Of a stretch of DNA of 64,000 nucleotides, positions 52,401-64,000 are shown one piece after another. The position numbers and the translations under genes are program-made. The DNA is taken from contig NC_083568.1 of NCBI RefSeq assembly GCF_019925205.1, positions 17,110,393 through 17,174,392 of the forward strand, written 5' to 3'. Below the pieces are notes generated by a model. That model was not told where the DNA came from, searched no databases, and was given only the letters and a program-made list of their open reading frames with translations. Source of the DNA: Metopolophium dirhodum. Taxonomy: Eukaryota > Arthropoda > Insecta > Hemiptera > Aphididae. The first letter of the stretch is position 1. Each line of letters opens with the position of its first letter.

Positions 52401-55400
52401 GTGTTGTCACCGTCTTACAAATGTTAAGGATAATTTTTTTCTAGGATTTAGAGGTATAAGATCAAAAATGTAGGAAAGTCGATCTCACGTAGACATGACG
52501 ACAAATTTGAATCTGTTTTTAGAATTCTTATTGCAATATCGATTTATTAGGTTAATCGTTACATTGGAATGAAAACGCGTCTAACTTCCTATGTTTCACG
52601 TGTGTTAGACAAATAAAATCACTGATTCCAATTCTCTTAACAGTAATTTATTATCTGTACAATAAAAATTTAAATATGTGTAATTTAAGTTTAAGTAAAT
52701 AATAAATAATCTTTTTTTTTCAACTCTACCATTGATATTATTTTCATTTTTGATTATTATTGAAATTAATTAAGGAGATCTTTTATTTGACCCTTTGTCA
52801 TGTGTTTCTGCTTACTATAAATACAAAATGTGTTTAATTGTTCCTACTATCAACAGTATGTTTATGAATTGACCAAATTCTTACCCCATGTGCATATTCT
52901 AAAGTCATTGGATATCTAATCATAATTATTTGAGAATTCCAGAAAAATATAAAATCATTTTTTTGGTGTGGTTAATTTTTACCCCACACACTCAAAATAC
53001 TAATATACAATATTATACTATACTATATTATGTACTACTAATTGTTAAAAAATAAATCGAAAATGTTAATATAATTAATATTTTAACTTGATTAAGATTG
53101 CTTGGGCTCCGGGTCAAGCAATGAAAGATAAAGAATGGAAAGATTATTGGGAAATTGAAGACGGAGTTTCATACATACCTTGGGAGAAATTAAACAAGGA
53201 AATAGACTACGATGAGTTGGAAGTTGGAGGAATGTTAGATGAAGATACAATGCCTGAATGGCTAAAAAGTAAGCTCTTTTATGAATACTTAAAAACTTTA
53301 TTTTGGGTACTTCTAAGAACATTAATATTTTACTTGATTAACTGGGCAGTTTTAGTAATGCATGTTTGAAATATAGCGTCTATAACCACAGTTTTAACTT
53401 TACTTGATAAAGACATTAAAATAGGGTTGTTTTTCTAAACTAAATTTCAGCTCATTTAAAGACCTTGCGAACGTCAAAGAAAAATGAGAAGAAAGAAGAA
53501 GAAAAATTAACTGAAGGAAGTCAGCAGCCTTTAAATACATCAAACTTTTTTGATCCACAAGGTGTTCAATCTCCTAGTGTTCAAAATATGCAAATGTCCC
53601 CTGCTCAAAACAGCCAGCCTAATCAGATGAATTTCAATATGCCACAAACAATGAGCATGCCTAATCCATTTGGAATCAATCCTAGTATGTACAATTTGTA
53701 AACTTCAATATATTTTTTTAATCCTTTGACTATTGCTTTAAAGTATGACTACCTAGTTATACTGCATTAAATTCACGTTATTGATATTACTTTTTTCATT
53801 GGAGGTTTCCATTATATTTGTTTTGAATAAGAAGTAAACGTATACAACACAGGAGAATATTACAGTGGTGTTTGGTGCTAATGCGTATTGGAACATCAGT
53901 ATTCTAAGAATTAAAATTTTTTTTTTTATTTACTTTTTAGGATTGATGAATCCAATGATGAATCCTATGATGCCTGGCACTATGGCTCCAATGGGCATGG
54001 GTCACCCTTCTATGATGATGATGAATAGAATGCCGTCACCATTTGGACCTCCACGTGAGTTACTGTTAAACAGAAGTATTTATTAAAACAGTTTTTAAAC
54101 CTCAGTGTTTTAGCAAATATGGCAATGATGGGAAACCCTCAACAAATGCCAATGTCTAATGATGCACAAAAACCACTTGGCGTACCTCCAGATATGATGA
54201 TGCCCTTTCCTTTTGGTATGAATCTACCATCTCAAAGTAAATAAATAAATGCATATTTTATATTTATTATAATTATTATTGTAAATAATTGAATATTTTC
54301 AAATTAAATATTATTATATAAATTAATGTCTGAACTTAAGGTATCCTTAATGATTCCAATTTTTAAATTTATATATATTTATTTCAGCTGCAGCTATTTC
54401 TTCTGCTCAGACGATGATGGGGATGAATCCACCTACTGTCACATCTGGAACTAGTTCTGCTCCTACCCTTACACATAATACAAATCAGAAAGATAATCTA
54501 AATACAACAAATCCTCCGAATCAGTTAGACCCATCAACCCTTATGCAATTTAATTTACCTCCTCCTCCAACACTCCCAAATTTAAATGATTTTGCACGAA
54601 TTACAAGTAATACAAATATGGGAAATGATAAATATGATCCTAATGCATTAGGCAATTCTGATCAAGAAGAATCTAAAGATTCTGATAGAAATAATGAACG
54701 AGGTGACAGAATTCATGGACTAGATCACAGGAATCGTAATTATGACAATAGAGAAAGAATTGATAGATTCACAGATAGAGATATCAAAAATGATCGTGGG
54801 CGAAGAGATGATTTATCTCAAAGACAAGATCCAAGAAATCGTTTAAAAGGGCCTGAACAAAGGGAAAGAAAATCATCACGCTGGGGTGATAAAGTTAATG
54901 AAGAAGTTGACAATCAAAATAACATTGATAGGTTGTCAGTAAAAGAAGGATTAGGAATAGCTCAAGCTCCAAATATACCACAGATAGATAATGTAAAAGA
55001 TATTTTGATGCAAAATAATTCTTTGCATCAAATCCTTGAACATGTAATTCAAGACAATATGGGTAATCCTCCATTCCAACCTGGCATGTTTGGGCCTAAC
55101 AATGGTCCACTTCCTAATCAAATGTTTAATATGCCTCCTCAAAATTTTCCACCAGGATTAGGACAAGGTAAATAAATAAATAATATAAACAATTGTTAAT
55201 AATATATTTTTGAATAAATGCATTACATTATTTGTTTAAATTAATTTTAGATGGTCCAAGACCACCTCTTATGGATAATGGTAATATGAGAGGACGAGGA
55301 GGATGGAATCGTGGAGGCCGTGGAGGATTTAGAGGACGTGGAGGATACAACAACCCACCAAACTGGGATAATAACAATGGTCCGCCAAATTGGGATACCA

Positions 55401-56929
55401 ACAATGGACCTAATTGGGATAATAATGGACCGCCTCCTGTTTGGCAGAATCAAAGTATGAACAGAGGAGGTATGATGGGAAGAGGTAATTTAAGACCACC
55501 ATTAATGCAGAATGTAGTGGGCCGTGGCCGAGGTACCAAAAACTGAAATAAATATTGTATAGTTTGTTTAATACGGTTTACTTATGTTTCAGATAATTGG
55601 ATGGACAATAATCTACCTGCTAATAGAGGTAGTCGTGATTCAGATAACTGGGTCGGTCGAGGAAGTGGACGTGATTCAGATAAATGGGGAAGTCGAGGAG
55701 GTAGTCGTGATTCAGATGGATGGGGTGGTCGTGGTAGACTTTCTCCATGGAGAGGTAATGGTAATCGACGACGAAATGAAGATTGGGAAGGACCCAATCA
55801 ACAAAAACGCTGGAGACGTGATGATAATCCTGAATGGGATGAACAACAGAAACCATGGAAACGTGGAACAATGAATGAAGAAGAAGAATGGCAAAACAAT
55901 AAACAAGGATCACAGTGGGCTGCTGGCAAGAAAGATGAAACTAACTATACAAAGATAAAAAATCGTGACAGCAATGATGAACGTTCTAGAAAACCAAGCA
56001 AATGGGGTGATAAAGATTCAGTTGATAATACTAAAGAAGATCGTTGGAACAGAAAATCTGTAGAGCACATTGCATCCAGAGATGAATCCAACATAGAAGA
56101 AGGTCCACATCAAACAAGCGCTCCAATGGATTTAGACAACTATGAAGGTGAAGCTGTTGATAATATTGAGCAACATCATGAAGTCCAAGAACAAGAAACG
56201 TTAAGCTCAAACATGACATTTAGACAGCAGGACGAGGAACATCAAAATGAGTTTCAGGAACATCATGGCTTGGGTGTTTATAATGCTGATTCAAATAATG
56301 AAGACAAGAAAAATGTCGAACAAAATAATGACGAGCAGCATAATAATAAAGATCAACAATTTGAGGAGGATTATCAAAATGATTTCACCAATAATGCACA
56401 AGAATTGTCCCATGACGATATTAAAGAAACACAGCAGAATTTACAAAAACTACCCATAGAGAACTTTGAACAGCAATACTTAGAAAAAAAACAGAAGGAT
56501 GAGTATAACCCTCAGGAAGAATATCAAAACGATTCTAAGGACAATTTTAATTCCCAACAAGAAAATGAAATGAGCCAAAACAATGAAGAATTTGTACAAA
56601 ATGTACAATTAAAATCTGATTGTAGTAATACGAAATATGAAAATGACCAACCTAATATCCACCAATCTTTTAATGAAGAGTCTTCTCACAATCCAATTAA
56701 TGAGGAGCATTGTTCAATCAACACTTTTGTGTCTCAAGTAGATGAGACTAATCATGACATGAATATGGAAGAAAAATCTCACGAACCTCATGATGATTTT
56801 TATTTTGGTGCAGATTGTGAGTCATCTATTAATATGGAACAACAGAATAATGAGATTCTTCCAATTGAAGAAACAAGAAATGTTCCTCCAGATAATAATG
56901 AAATAAACGATATCAATACAGCAGAATAA
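46486..56929 (+). CDS. SCAF8: SCAF4/SCAF8 orthologue, Pol II CTD-binding RNA-binding protein
   Basis: Eighteen exons: 46486-46515, 46928-47056, 47121-47282, 47357-47510, 49182-49261, 49339-49479, 49553-49677, 51106-51253, 51594-51769, 51842-52077, 52135-52343, 53097-53268, 53451-53684, 53941-54054, 54114-54236, 54388-55167, 55251-55532, 55593-56929. They give 1543 residues, all phases consistent. Residues 1 to about 140 are the CTD-interacting domain (KPPISKAKMT, YVIDSIVRQSRHQFG, VLNLWQKN), which in this family binds phosphorylated RNA polymerase II. A conserved VKLFDKKILDYDYGDDEDE block follows, then an Arg/Glu-rich basic stretch (about 410-450) and an RRM (about 463-535; LWVGHL, RGCAFLCM, IAWAPG). 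The rest is Met/Pro-rich, RGG/WDNN-rich and finally acidic Gln/Asn-rich. Family members restrain premature polyadenylation and promote correct termination. It is longer than human SCAF8; one orthologue probably serves for both vertebrate paralogues. Confidence 0.95.
47632..49051 (-). mobile_element. ORF1-only LINE (Jockey-like) in SCAF4/8 intron 4
   Basis: On the minus strand the element starts CAGTCGGGCTTCGGCAGCC near 49050 and ends with an A-rich tail at about 47650-47632. It is flanked by GGTACTCTTTT at 47621-47631 and 49052-49062, a perfect 11-bp target duplication. Between 5' end and tail there is a leader, a gag-like ORF1 and a short 3' untranslated region, with no endonuclease or reverse transcriptase. 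Because both ends are present it is not a simple 5' truncation; it resembles the half-LINE (HAL1-like) class or an internal deletion copied as such. Confidence 0.85.
47847..48967 (-). pseudogene. LINE ORF1 (gag-like, zinc-knuckle), one frameshift
   Basis: Starts at 48967 and ends at 47847, about 372 codons if the two frames are counted together. A one-base change in a C run near 48760-48766 splits it: frame 1 stops at 48740, and frame 2 continues to the end. The protein has a basic, Ser-rich N-terminus, a PRE_C2HC-like middle and three CCHC-type zinc knuckles (CHSCQMYGHTRNYC, CVKCGLSHLTVDC and CANCDDNHTANYKGC). This is the ORF1 architecture of Jockey-clade elements. The break is in a homopolymer, so an assembly error is possible. 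Confidence 0.85.
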
Positions 56930-57100
56930 AATCAAAGTTATAGAACTTTACAGCTTTTCAATATTTCGTCATATATATTCCAAAGTTTTTTATGAGTTAT
57001 TATTGTAATATTGTATATTCCATTTCAATTGTGAGTGGTCTATGTTGAATGATAGTAAATAGTAAATTATTTATCATTTTTCATTATCCACTTTTGACTT

Positions 57101-57106
57101 AATAAA
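57101..57106 (+). terminator. Polyadenylation signal 1 of SCAF4/8
   Basis: AATAAA about 170 nt after the stop codon, in an AT-rich 3' untranslated region. Confidence 0.45.
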
Positions 57107-57368
57107 TTTTTTATAAACATTTTTTACTTATCATTGTATAAGTATCAATGATTAACTGATACAATATTATAAAGTGTTAAGTATAAATTTGATGTTGGGA
57201 AGTGACTACACAAATATTGTTAATTATTTTACCTTTTTAATTCCCAATTAATTTATTGTGAAAGTGTTAAATTATGTTTGAAACAATATTTCCTGTATAG
57301 TTAGTTCAACAAGCAATATTGTGAACGAATATTTCTTATTGTATGTACTATTGTAGTAACGATAGTAC

Positions 57369-57374
57369 AATAAA
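57369..57374 (+). terminator. Polyadenylation signal 2 of SCAF4/8
   Basis: A second AATAAA about 440 nt after the stop. Either or both may be used. Confidence 0.45.
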
Positions 57375-57876
57375 ATTTTATTATTGAGATGTATAAATAG
57401 TTTTCATTAAGATTATAGGATTCTTCTAGAAAATTGAAAATTGTCTGTAAAAAATTATAAACAACTGTACATATTATAAAAAACGCATTTTAATTAAAAT
57501 GGGAGCTTTCTGTTATTTATATATAATATAATATATTGCTATATTGATAATTTTATTTGATATTATAACAGTCTAAAAATATATGTATTATTTAATTATT
57601 TCAATTATTTGTGTTATTTACTTAAATGAAAAGGCTGTCATTGTTTTACCCAACGGTGAATGTGCCATTGTGAATTGTAAAACTAGGTTCAGGACAACAA
57701 AAACAATTTTAGAGAGGAACAATTTAGTGTACACTGTACCTACATACTATATTAATGAATAGGTATGACAAATTGAAGTGAGTAAGTACCTACTGTAAAA
57801 ATGTTAAATATTGTTATTCGGCGCTGTTTTTAGTTAAGGTATGTAACAAGTAATAACTAACAATACCTCTCAGATC

Positions 57877-58790
57877 AGGGGCATAATTAAGGGGGGATGA
57901 GGGGGATAGATCCCCCCCCAGAGCCTTCATGATATTATATATTATATTATATACTCACCAATGTACTTGAAAATTTAATATTTTGTGTGTAAAAAATGTA
58001 TATCCCCCCAGTGGCATGATTGCGGGGGGGCAAAAGTATCATTTTGCCCCCCCCCCCCCACAAGTAATCTACATTTAAAAAGTATTCTTAACAAGACTGT
58101 TAACATAATATTATAATTTTAAAATATTTTTTTCCTCAAATTACTTAGTAAAAGTTTATTTATTTTAGGTTTCTCTTGTTGAACAATATTATAATGTTGA
58201 CGTATTGTCAGTGTTACTTTTATCGCATTATTCGTGACTATTATTACCGTGATTCGTGAACACGTAATTATCTTGAAATTAATTTAGATATTATAATAAA
58301 AGAAATACAAGACAGATTTAAAGAAAATTATCTTAATATACTACAAGCTATGAAGGATGTTATCTGTGAAAAACCTGAAAATAATTCAATAAAATTAGTA
58401 TGTGAAACATATAACTTAGATATCAATGAAGTCACTATTGAGCTTGCTATGTTTAATCAAATGTTCAAGACAAAGTATGATGAGTTTAACATCAATAATA
58501 AAATAGCATAATTGTTATGTGGTGATATACAAATAGGATTTACAAACTACCTACACAAAAATTATAAAAATATTTTTGACTATACCAACAAATACTTCCG
58601 CATGTGAACGAACATTTTCCTGCTTAAAAAGTTACTTAAGAATCAGCATGGGACAAGAGCGTTTAAGTGGGTTGCCTTATTACAAATTCAAAGAGAAGTG
58701 CCAATTGATTTTGACAAAGTAATTAATGAATTTGTTTCGAATGGAGTAGGCAGTAACAGAAAACTAACACTAAAATAACAAAAAATTTCT
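57877..58790 (+). pseudogene. Decayed hAT transposon remnant
   Basis: CAGTGGCATGATTGCGGGGGGGC at 58009 followed by a poly-C run matches the layout of the left end of the hAT at 59428. A further related-looking end, CAGGGGCATAATTAAGGGGG, starts at 57878. From about 58281 coding remnants appear (EIQDRFKENYLNILQAMKD), and from about 58560 to 58778 a hAT C-terminal dimerisation region can be traced across frame changes (NIFDYTNKY, REVPIDFDKVINEF). No right terminus is visible. It is an old, truncated relative of the downstream element. Confidence 0.7.
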
Positions 58791-59427
58791 TTTATTTGTT
58801 AATAAAGTAATAACATTATTTGTTGGTTATTTATTTATTATTTATTATTTATATTTTATTGTTAAATATGCGTATATAATATTTATACTACTTACCTACT
58901 TTTTAAACTACTTATAACTAGGGTTTTAAAATTTCATAAAATTTATTTTCTTGAAATATTTCATGAAAAATTCATGAAATATTTCATTTTGATGAAAAAT
59001 AAAAATAAAATGCTTATTATACCTAAAAGTTTATAGTCGTCAACTTCTAAGTGAATATTTTAAAAGTTGGTTTATTGTATGAAACAAAAAAAATATGTAA
59101 CATATTTACATATAATTTATAAGTTGTTTAACAAACTATATGATCTAACATCTAAGTATTAAATAATGAACCCAGAGCACCTTCACATCACTCAGCCACA
59201 TATACACACATATTATACGACTTTTGTACACTTTATAATAAATAATTACTGAAAATACACTATTATTTCATTTATTGTTTGAGTTTATTATCGGGCTTTA
59301 GTGGACTAGAAAATTCCGGTGATGGACTCGCGAATACCAGCAAATTAAGACGAGACTCGATACTATTTTGGATTATTTTGAGTAAGGTGGGGTTGCTACC
59401 TGAAGTTGGCGGACCCTTGAATAGGGG

Positions 59428-60827
59428 CAGTGGCGTATATAGGGGGAGGGCATTAGGGGTTCAAACACCCCCCCCCCCCCCCCCCCGAAATTTTTCAAAT
59501 ACCACACGCGCTTTACGTTCACTGCGCGGCTCATTCACTCAATTTAGCAATAGGAAAATCTTGTACCATTCCTGAGATACGAAATTGTATTGGTTCGGTC
59601 TCAACAATTATAAATTTCTTTCGAAAATCTTCAATGAGATCTGAGGTTTTAAAAGAATGTATAAACAAACATATTCCAAGTACCCAACAAAGTACCCTTA
59701 TAAAAATGTGTGAAACATGTTGGGTAGATCGTCACTAAAGTATATTGAGATTCAAAGATTTATACGAAGTTATAGCTTATGCATTACATAATCTCGAAAA
59801 TAATCATAATATAGAAACATCGTAACTCGCTTTTCAATTATCTAAGACTCATCGCTCGTCTCAATTTATAATAGCATTATATGTCATAGAAAAACGTTTT
59901 GCCTTTACATTGCCATTATGTAATGCATTACAAAAAGTAAATAATGATTTATCTGAATGTTGTGAAAATGTTGAAAATTGTATACAAGTTTTATCTTCTA
60001 TTCGTATAAATGCCGATAAAGAATTTCAAACATTGTTTTTAGAAGTCGAACAAAAATTGAATTTATTGGATGAAACTATTCAAATACCTCGAATAACTGG
60101 GCGTCAATTGTCTCGTAGTAATACGTCAGCTGAATCACCGGAACAGTATTATAAAAGAACAATATTTATACCATTTATCGATTATTTAAAAAATCAATTA
60201 ATAGAACGATTTTATAAACACAACGAAATTATTTCTGTATTACAAAAGTTGATTCCAAATCTCCTCAACAAATTTAAACCTAGTTATAATGATTTTAAAA
60301 AATGTATAGACTTTTATAAACATGTTTTACCCAGTTACAATACATTTGAATCAGAATTAAAAGTATGGATAGAAAAATGGAAAAAAATTCCTCAGAATGA
60401 GTTTCCAAAGTCTGCTATTGATATTTTCAGTAAGATATCCCCTGATTTTTTTCCAAATATATGGTGCTTGATGTCAATATTAGTTACTTTACCGGTATCA
60501 ACAGCATCATCGGAAAGATCATTTTCAACGCTAAAAAGATTGAAGTCGTACTTAAGAAATAGTACAAGTGAAAATCGACTAACAGGATTAGCCCTCATGT
60601 CAATTCATCGCAGTATTTCAATAGACATTGAAGAAGTGATTAATAATTTTGCAAACCAACCTCGAAAATTGGATTTTTTGATTTGATGTGATTTATATAG
60701 GTAATATTCTAGTTTTTATAATTTGTTATTAAAATAAAGTTAATTTATAATAATACTTAAATACATTTTTTTTTTATAAGCCCCCCCCCCCCCCCCCCCC
60801 CGAAATTAATTCCTATATACGCCACTG
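59428..60827 (+). mobile_element. hAT transposon with perfect target duplication
   Basis: A 1400-bp element with ends CAGTGGCGTATATAG and CTATATACGCCACTG (15-bp perfect inverted repeats). The 8-bp target duplication AATAGGGG is perfect (59420-59427 and 60828-60835). Poly-C runs lie just inside both ends (59468-59486 and 60780-60801). The interior carries only the 3' part of a transposase gene, so this is an internally deleted, non-autonomous copy that moved recently enough to keep perfect duplications. The flanks resemble each other (59300-59345 and 60846-60890, CTAG-AAATTCCGG words). Confidence 0.93.
59640..60686 (+). pseudogene. hAT transposase, C-terminal part
   Basis: From about 59640 a degraded stretch contains CETCWVDRH, then a stop, then FKDLYEVIAYAL and LAFQLSKTH with further stops. 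From 59910 to 60686 a 258-codon frame is open and ends in a classic hAT dimerisation domain (PVSTASSERSFSTLKRLKSY, then NRLTGLALMSIHR). The family is the group annotated in insects as zinc finger MYM-type or 52-kDa-repressor-like. The N-terminal zinc finger and most of the catalytic region are missing, so it should be inactive. Confidence 0.88.
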
Positions 60828-60835
60828 AATAGGGG

Positions 60836-63800
60836 TGGAAGGAATGACTAGCAAATTCCGGGAATGGACTGACAAACTCTAGCAAATTATTCGCGAAATG
60901 TTGGCATGGATTTTGAACGGATTGTACGGAGTCGGTGGGCTAACTTCGTGGACGAGTCAACGATATCATCATGCACCACTCAGTTTTACAGTTTTACTGC
61001 TTATACTTACTGTCCTATAACAATAATATTATATTGATACGATGGATAACTATAATAAACGTATAAAGTTACAATTATAATAAATTTAATAAATAGGTAC
61101 ACACGTATACACACGGACTACGGAGTGTTCGTGCTATATAAGGACGCGTACAATATTAATGCAGTGAATCCGGCTGACGTACAAACCGCTCAGAACACCT
61201 GAAATATGGTTTCCTCGTCTCTATATTAGTATATATTTTAATGTCGGCGATAATAATTATAAGTGTACGACATTTTTAAAACCCGTACGGATGTGTAAAT
61301 TGAAAACTTTCCAGAAAAGCGTGTGGAACTCAATCGTTCTTTGACACCATATGCCGCCATTGCACCGTACAAAATATTTCTTGACATTTTTTAACCACCG
61401 GTTAACATAATATATTTTATAAAATTTTTTAGGAACAGCAAATGAATTATTTCAAAGAAACAAAAATATAAAATAACACTCGTACCTCAGATTATATTAA
61501 ATAATATTACCACCTATTTGTACGTCCTAATCGTACTGTGGTTATCCAACGGATATGACAATAAATGATAATACAGACCAATTCTGAAAATGATTGAGTA
61601 AACTGTACATGGTTGTTATAATTTTTAGTAATGACTAAAATATCTTCAAAATAGACCCAATTCTTAAAAAACTTTTCCTATAAAATATAAATATTACTAA
61701 AATTAACATATATTATAAAATAATTATGTGAATCGCGTGATGTGTTACTATTGATCTAGCAAAGCCGTTACGTATTGACGTGTTAAAACAATTCAACTAT
61801 AGTTATACATTTGAGGCACGAGTGTATACGATGGTTTTGTCAAATATGTCGACAGTTTTAATTTTCGAAAATTTTAACTTTGTTGGTAATATACCTAGTT
61901 TCTGAACTGCATTATCCTATGACCTCTATGTTGTTAAAATTTTACTACGCCGAGTAAAGCATATATTGGAAAATGTGTTATAATGCGACAGCTTATTATT
62001 ACATATAAGTCACAACTAAATTTGAACTATCATCATATAAATTAATTAAGTGCAGATTATAATCATTTCTACGGTCGCAATATTCACAGATAGTACACGA
62101 TGTTTTATACGTCCTGTTACAACTACTATAATTATATAGTACAATACACCGGTTAACACTTGAAACCCAATATTAGGAGGGTACCTACCTAGGCATATAA
62201 TATATTCGAGGGTCTATTCATAATAATAATAATCAACACGATAACATAGGTACTGCTATACAGCCGACGTTGTTTGAAATCGTCTGATTATAATACCATA
62301 AAATATTATTCGTCGTATTATGTGCAAACTGATTGGGCAGCAAATCAAGTGAACTCCAAATATTAGTATACAATATTATAATAATATGTATCCAAAATGT
62401 CTTATTAAATTAATCGTTCTTTTATATTATATTTTAATTGAATTTTGTATGAAATAAAACTTTGATTTTCGGTAAATAGTAGGTATAGGTACGGTTGAAA
62501 TTATACGGTTGTGGAATTATGGTAAAAAAAAAAAGTGGCCAAAATAACATTTTGAAAATTTAAATGTAAAATGTTAAGAATAAACATTCGCAATAAAGAA
62601 AAACAGATGAGTTGGTGTAACACAATATCTAAGCCAGTTTTAGTTTGACTTATTCGGGGTATTTTTGCGGTGAGAGAAAATCAGCGTTGGAAAAAATATA
62701 AAAGGAAGGAAAAACTTTTCAAGCATTTGTCAAGATTAATCTTTCTGGCTATACCATGCGGCAGTAAAGCGTTTATGTTTTTAAATTTCGTTTTTACGCG
62801 AAACTGTTTTCTCTTAGGTTCTCTTTATTCGCTCGGAAATTGATATTCATCGGAATTTTCGGTCGTACGGGTATTTTACGATTATGTGCCGACGCGTATT
62901 TTACTATTTTAGGCGCATTTCGATGTCTCCGGCGGTCACCAATCTCCATCATATCGTTATTACTTATTACACCGTGGATACGTTTCAAAAGGCGAGTAAA
63001 TGGAAAATAAAAACGGTTCTGTGGAGAAAAACAGTTCTATATATTATGACGATGGCGCATTTTATTCATTGCGTTCTTATTCACTTCATACCAAGGTCCG
63101 GCTTGCTGAATATCGGGGCTATATGACGTGAAAAATGATTTTCCGGGGCCTATTTAGCGGGGGTTATGTGTTACTCCGGAGCATTTCCCCCCCTAATTAT
63201 CGTATTATCGAGGACCAAGGAGAGAACTGTGATTTGCATTACAGCTCCCTTAATCGAACGCTTCGGAAAACTGCGTGTCGATAAGCAGAAATATAGATTT
63301 TTATAATGCACCTAGGTACCTAATATTATTGTGACTTCTGAATGACAATACGTAGGTACCGACAAAAGACACAATTTTCTTAATCAACATGTAATTGATC
63401 TTGTAATCTTGGGCAAGTCACCAAGCATACACATTCCCTTTTTTGTCTTCATTTATGCAGCTGTTCAAAATCTGATTTTTGCAATTTTTAAATACGTGTA
63501 AGTACCTACATAAAAAAATATTTTTAAATTCATTAGGTTTTTTGTACTAACTACTCAAGGAATATTCTGTCTATCAAACGAGTGACTACCTTTTCTACTG
63601 TAAATTATTTAGTGGATATTTGTTCCGAAAATGTTTACTACCAGAATCAAAATTCATTTTCGAAATTAATTTAATTTTGTGTACCGATGATAATAGGTGC
63701 ATGGTCACGGGGGTTTGTGAAATATGGGAGGGGTATGGCGATTTAAACATTTCAATGGTTAATATTTATCTATCAACTAATCGTATCTGTGCATCAAATG

Positions 63801-64000
63801 CAGTGAAGAAACAAACACAAACATTTCGTGGACGGATTTTTTTTCGGCTAACGATACTATATGCAAATCGACCATATTATTATTATATATAATACGAACG
63901 GATATATATATATATTCTATGCATTCGTTGACATCGTCACGTGGAAATAACGACCTTATCGTGAAGTCGTTTTCTTTTATACCAGCCTCGTTTGCGTCGT
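60836..64000. other. Non-coding region at window end
   Basis: I see no supported gene. The frames at 62794-63126 and 63620-63892 are short, without domains or splice partners. CG-richer patches near 60940, 61140 and 62870-63200 could be regulatory. A TA microsatellite lies near 63901-63915. Confidence 0.45.

Noticed and set aside
55582..55913. Minus-strand Ser/Pro- and His-rich frames over SCAF4/8 exon 18
   Set aside because: Antisense translation of the RDSD and RGG repeats.
1..64000. tRNA genes, rRNA genes and CRISPR arrays
   Set aside because: No cloverleaf-compatible A and B boxes, rRNA cores or regularly spaced direct repeats were found by eye. The only rRNA-like signal is the 5S-derived SINE.

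Overview
The window looks like nuclear DNA of an insect, most likely an aphid. It is very AT-rich, full of TA-rich words and microsatellites, with many GT-AG introns and dense transposons. Several repeats resemble families I associate with aphid genomes; that species call is an inference. There are no bacterial operons, CRISPR arrays, rRNA genes or tRNA genes that I can support.

Four multi-exon host genes can be rebuilt with every splice phase consistent. (1) At 20569-22631 (minus) is a two-exon gene for a 381-aa secreted or membrane-anchored protein I do not recognise; its 3' end is duplicated as an inverted repeat just downstream. (2) At 25120-34386 (plus) is a 13-exon gene for a cyclooxygenase (prostaglandin G/H synthase)-family protein. 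A cytoplasmic coiled-coil and proline-rich region precedes one membrane segment, an EGF module and a peroxidase-like domain. That domain lacks the equivalents of the catalytic Tyr and of both heme histidines, so it is probably a pseudoenzyme. This is the most interesting gene here. (3) At 42246-45147 (minus) is a six-exon TMEM129 orthologue, an ER-membrane RING E3 ligase. (4) At 46486-56929 (plus) is an 18-exon SCAF4/SCAF8 orthologue with a CTD-interacting domain and an RRM. Genes 3 and 4 are divergent and share a 1.3-kb spacer.

Layout: 1-9.8 kb is non-coding and holds a 5S-rRNA-like SINE. A complete Mutator-like element with a 9-bp target duplication lies at 9.83-12.34 kb. 12.4-20.2 kb is non-coding apart from one repeat and one orphan candidate exon. 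Genes 1 and 2 follow, the latter with nested MITEs in intron 6. A 1.7-kb foldback palindrome lies at 34.8-36.5 kb. Next come an RTE tail and a gag-less Ty3/Gypsy element with intact LTRs and a 5-bp target duplication (37.6-40.8 kb). Genes 3 and 4 carry a GC-rich retroposon and an ORF1-only LINE, respectively, in introns. 57.9-60.8 kb holds two related hAT copies, one with perfect 8-bp target duplications. The last 3 kb has no gene I can support.

The genes do not form a pathway. TMEM129 acts in ER-associated degradation and SCAF4/8 in RNA polymerase II elongation and termination; the cyclooxygenase-like and orphan proteins are membrane or secreted products of unknown role.
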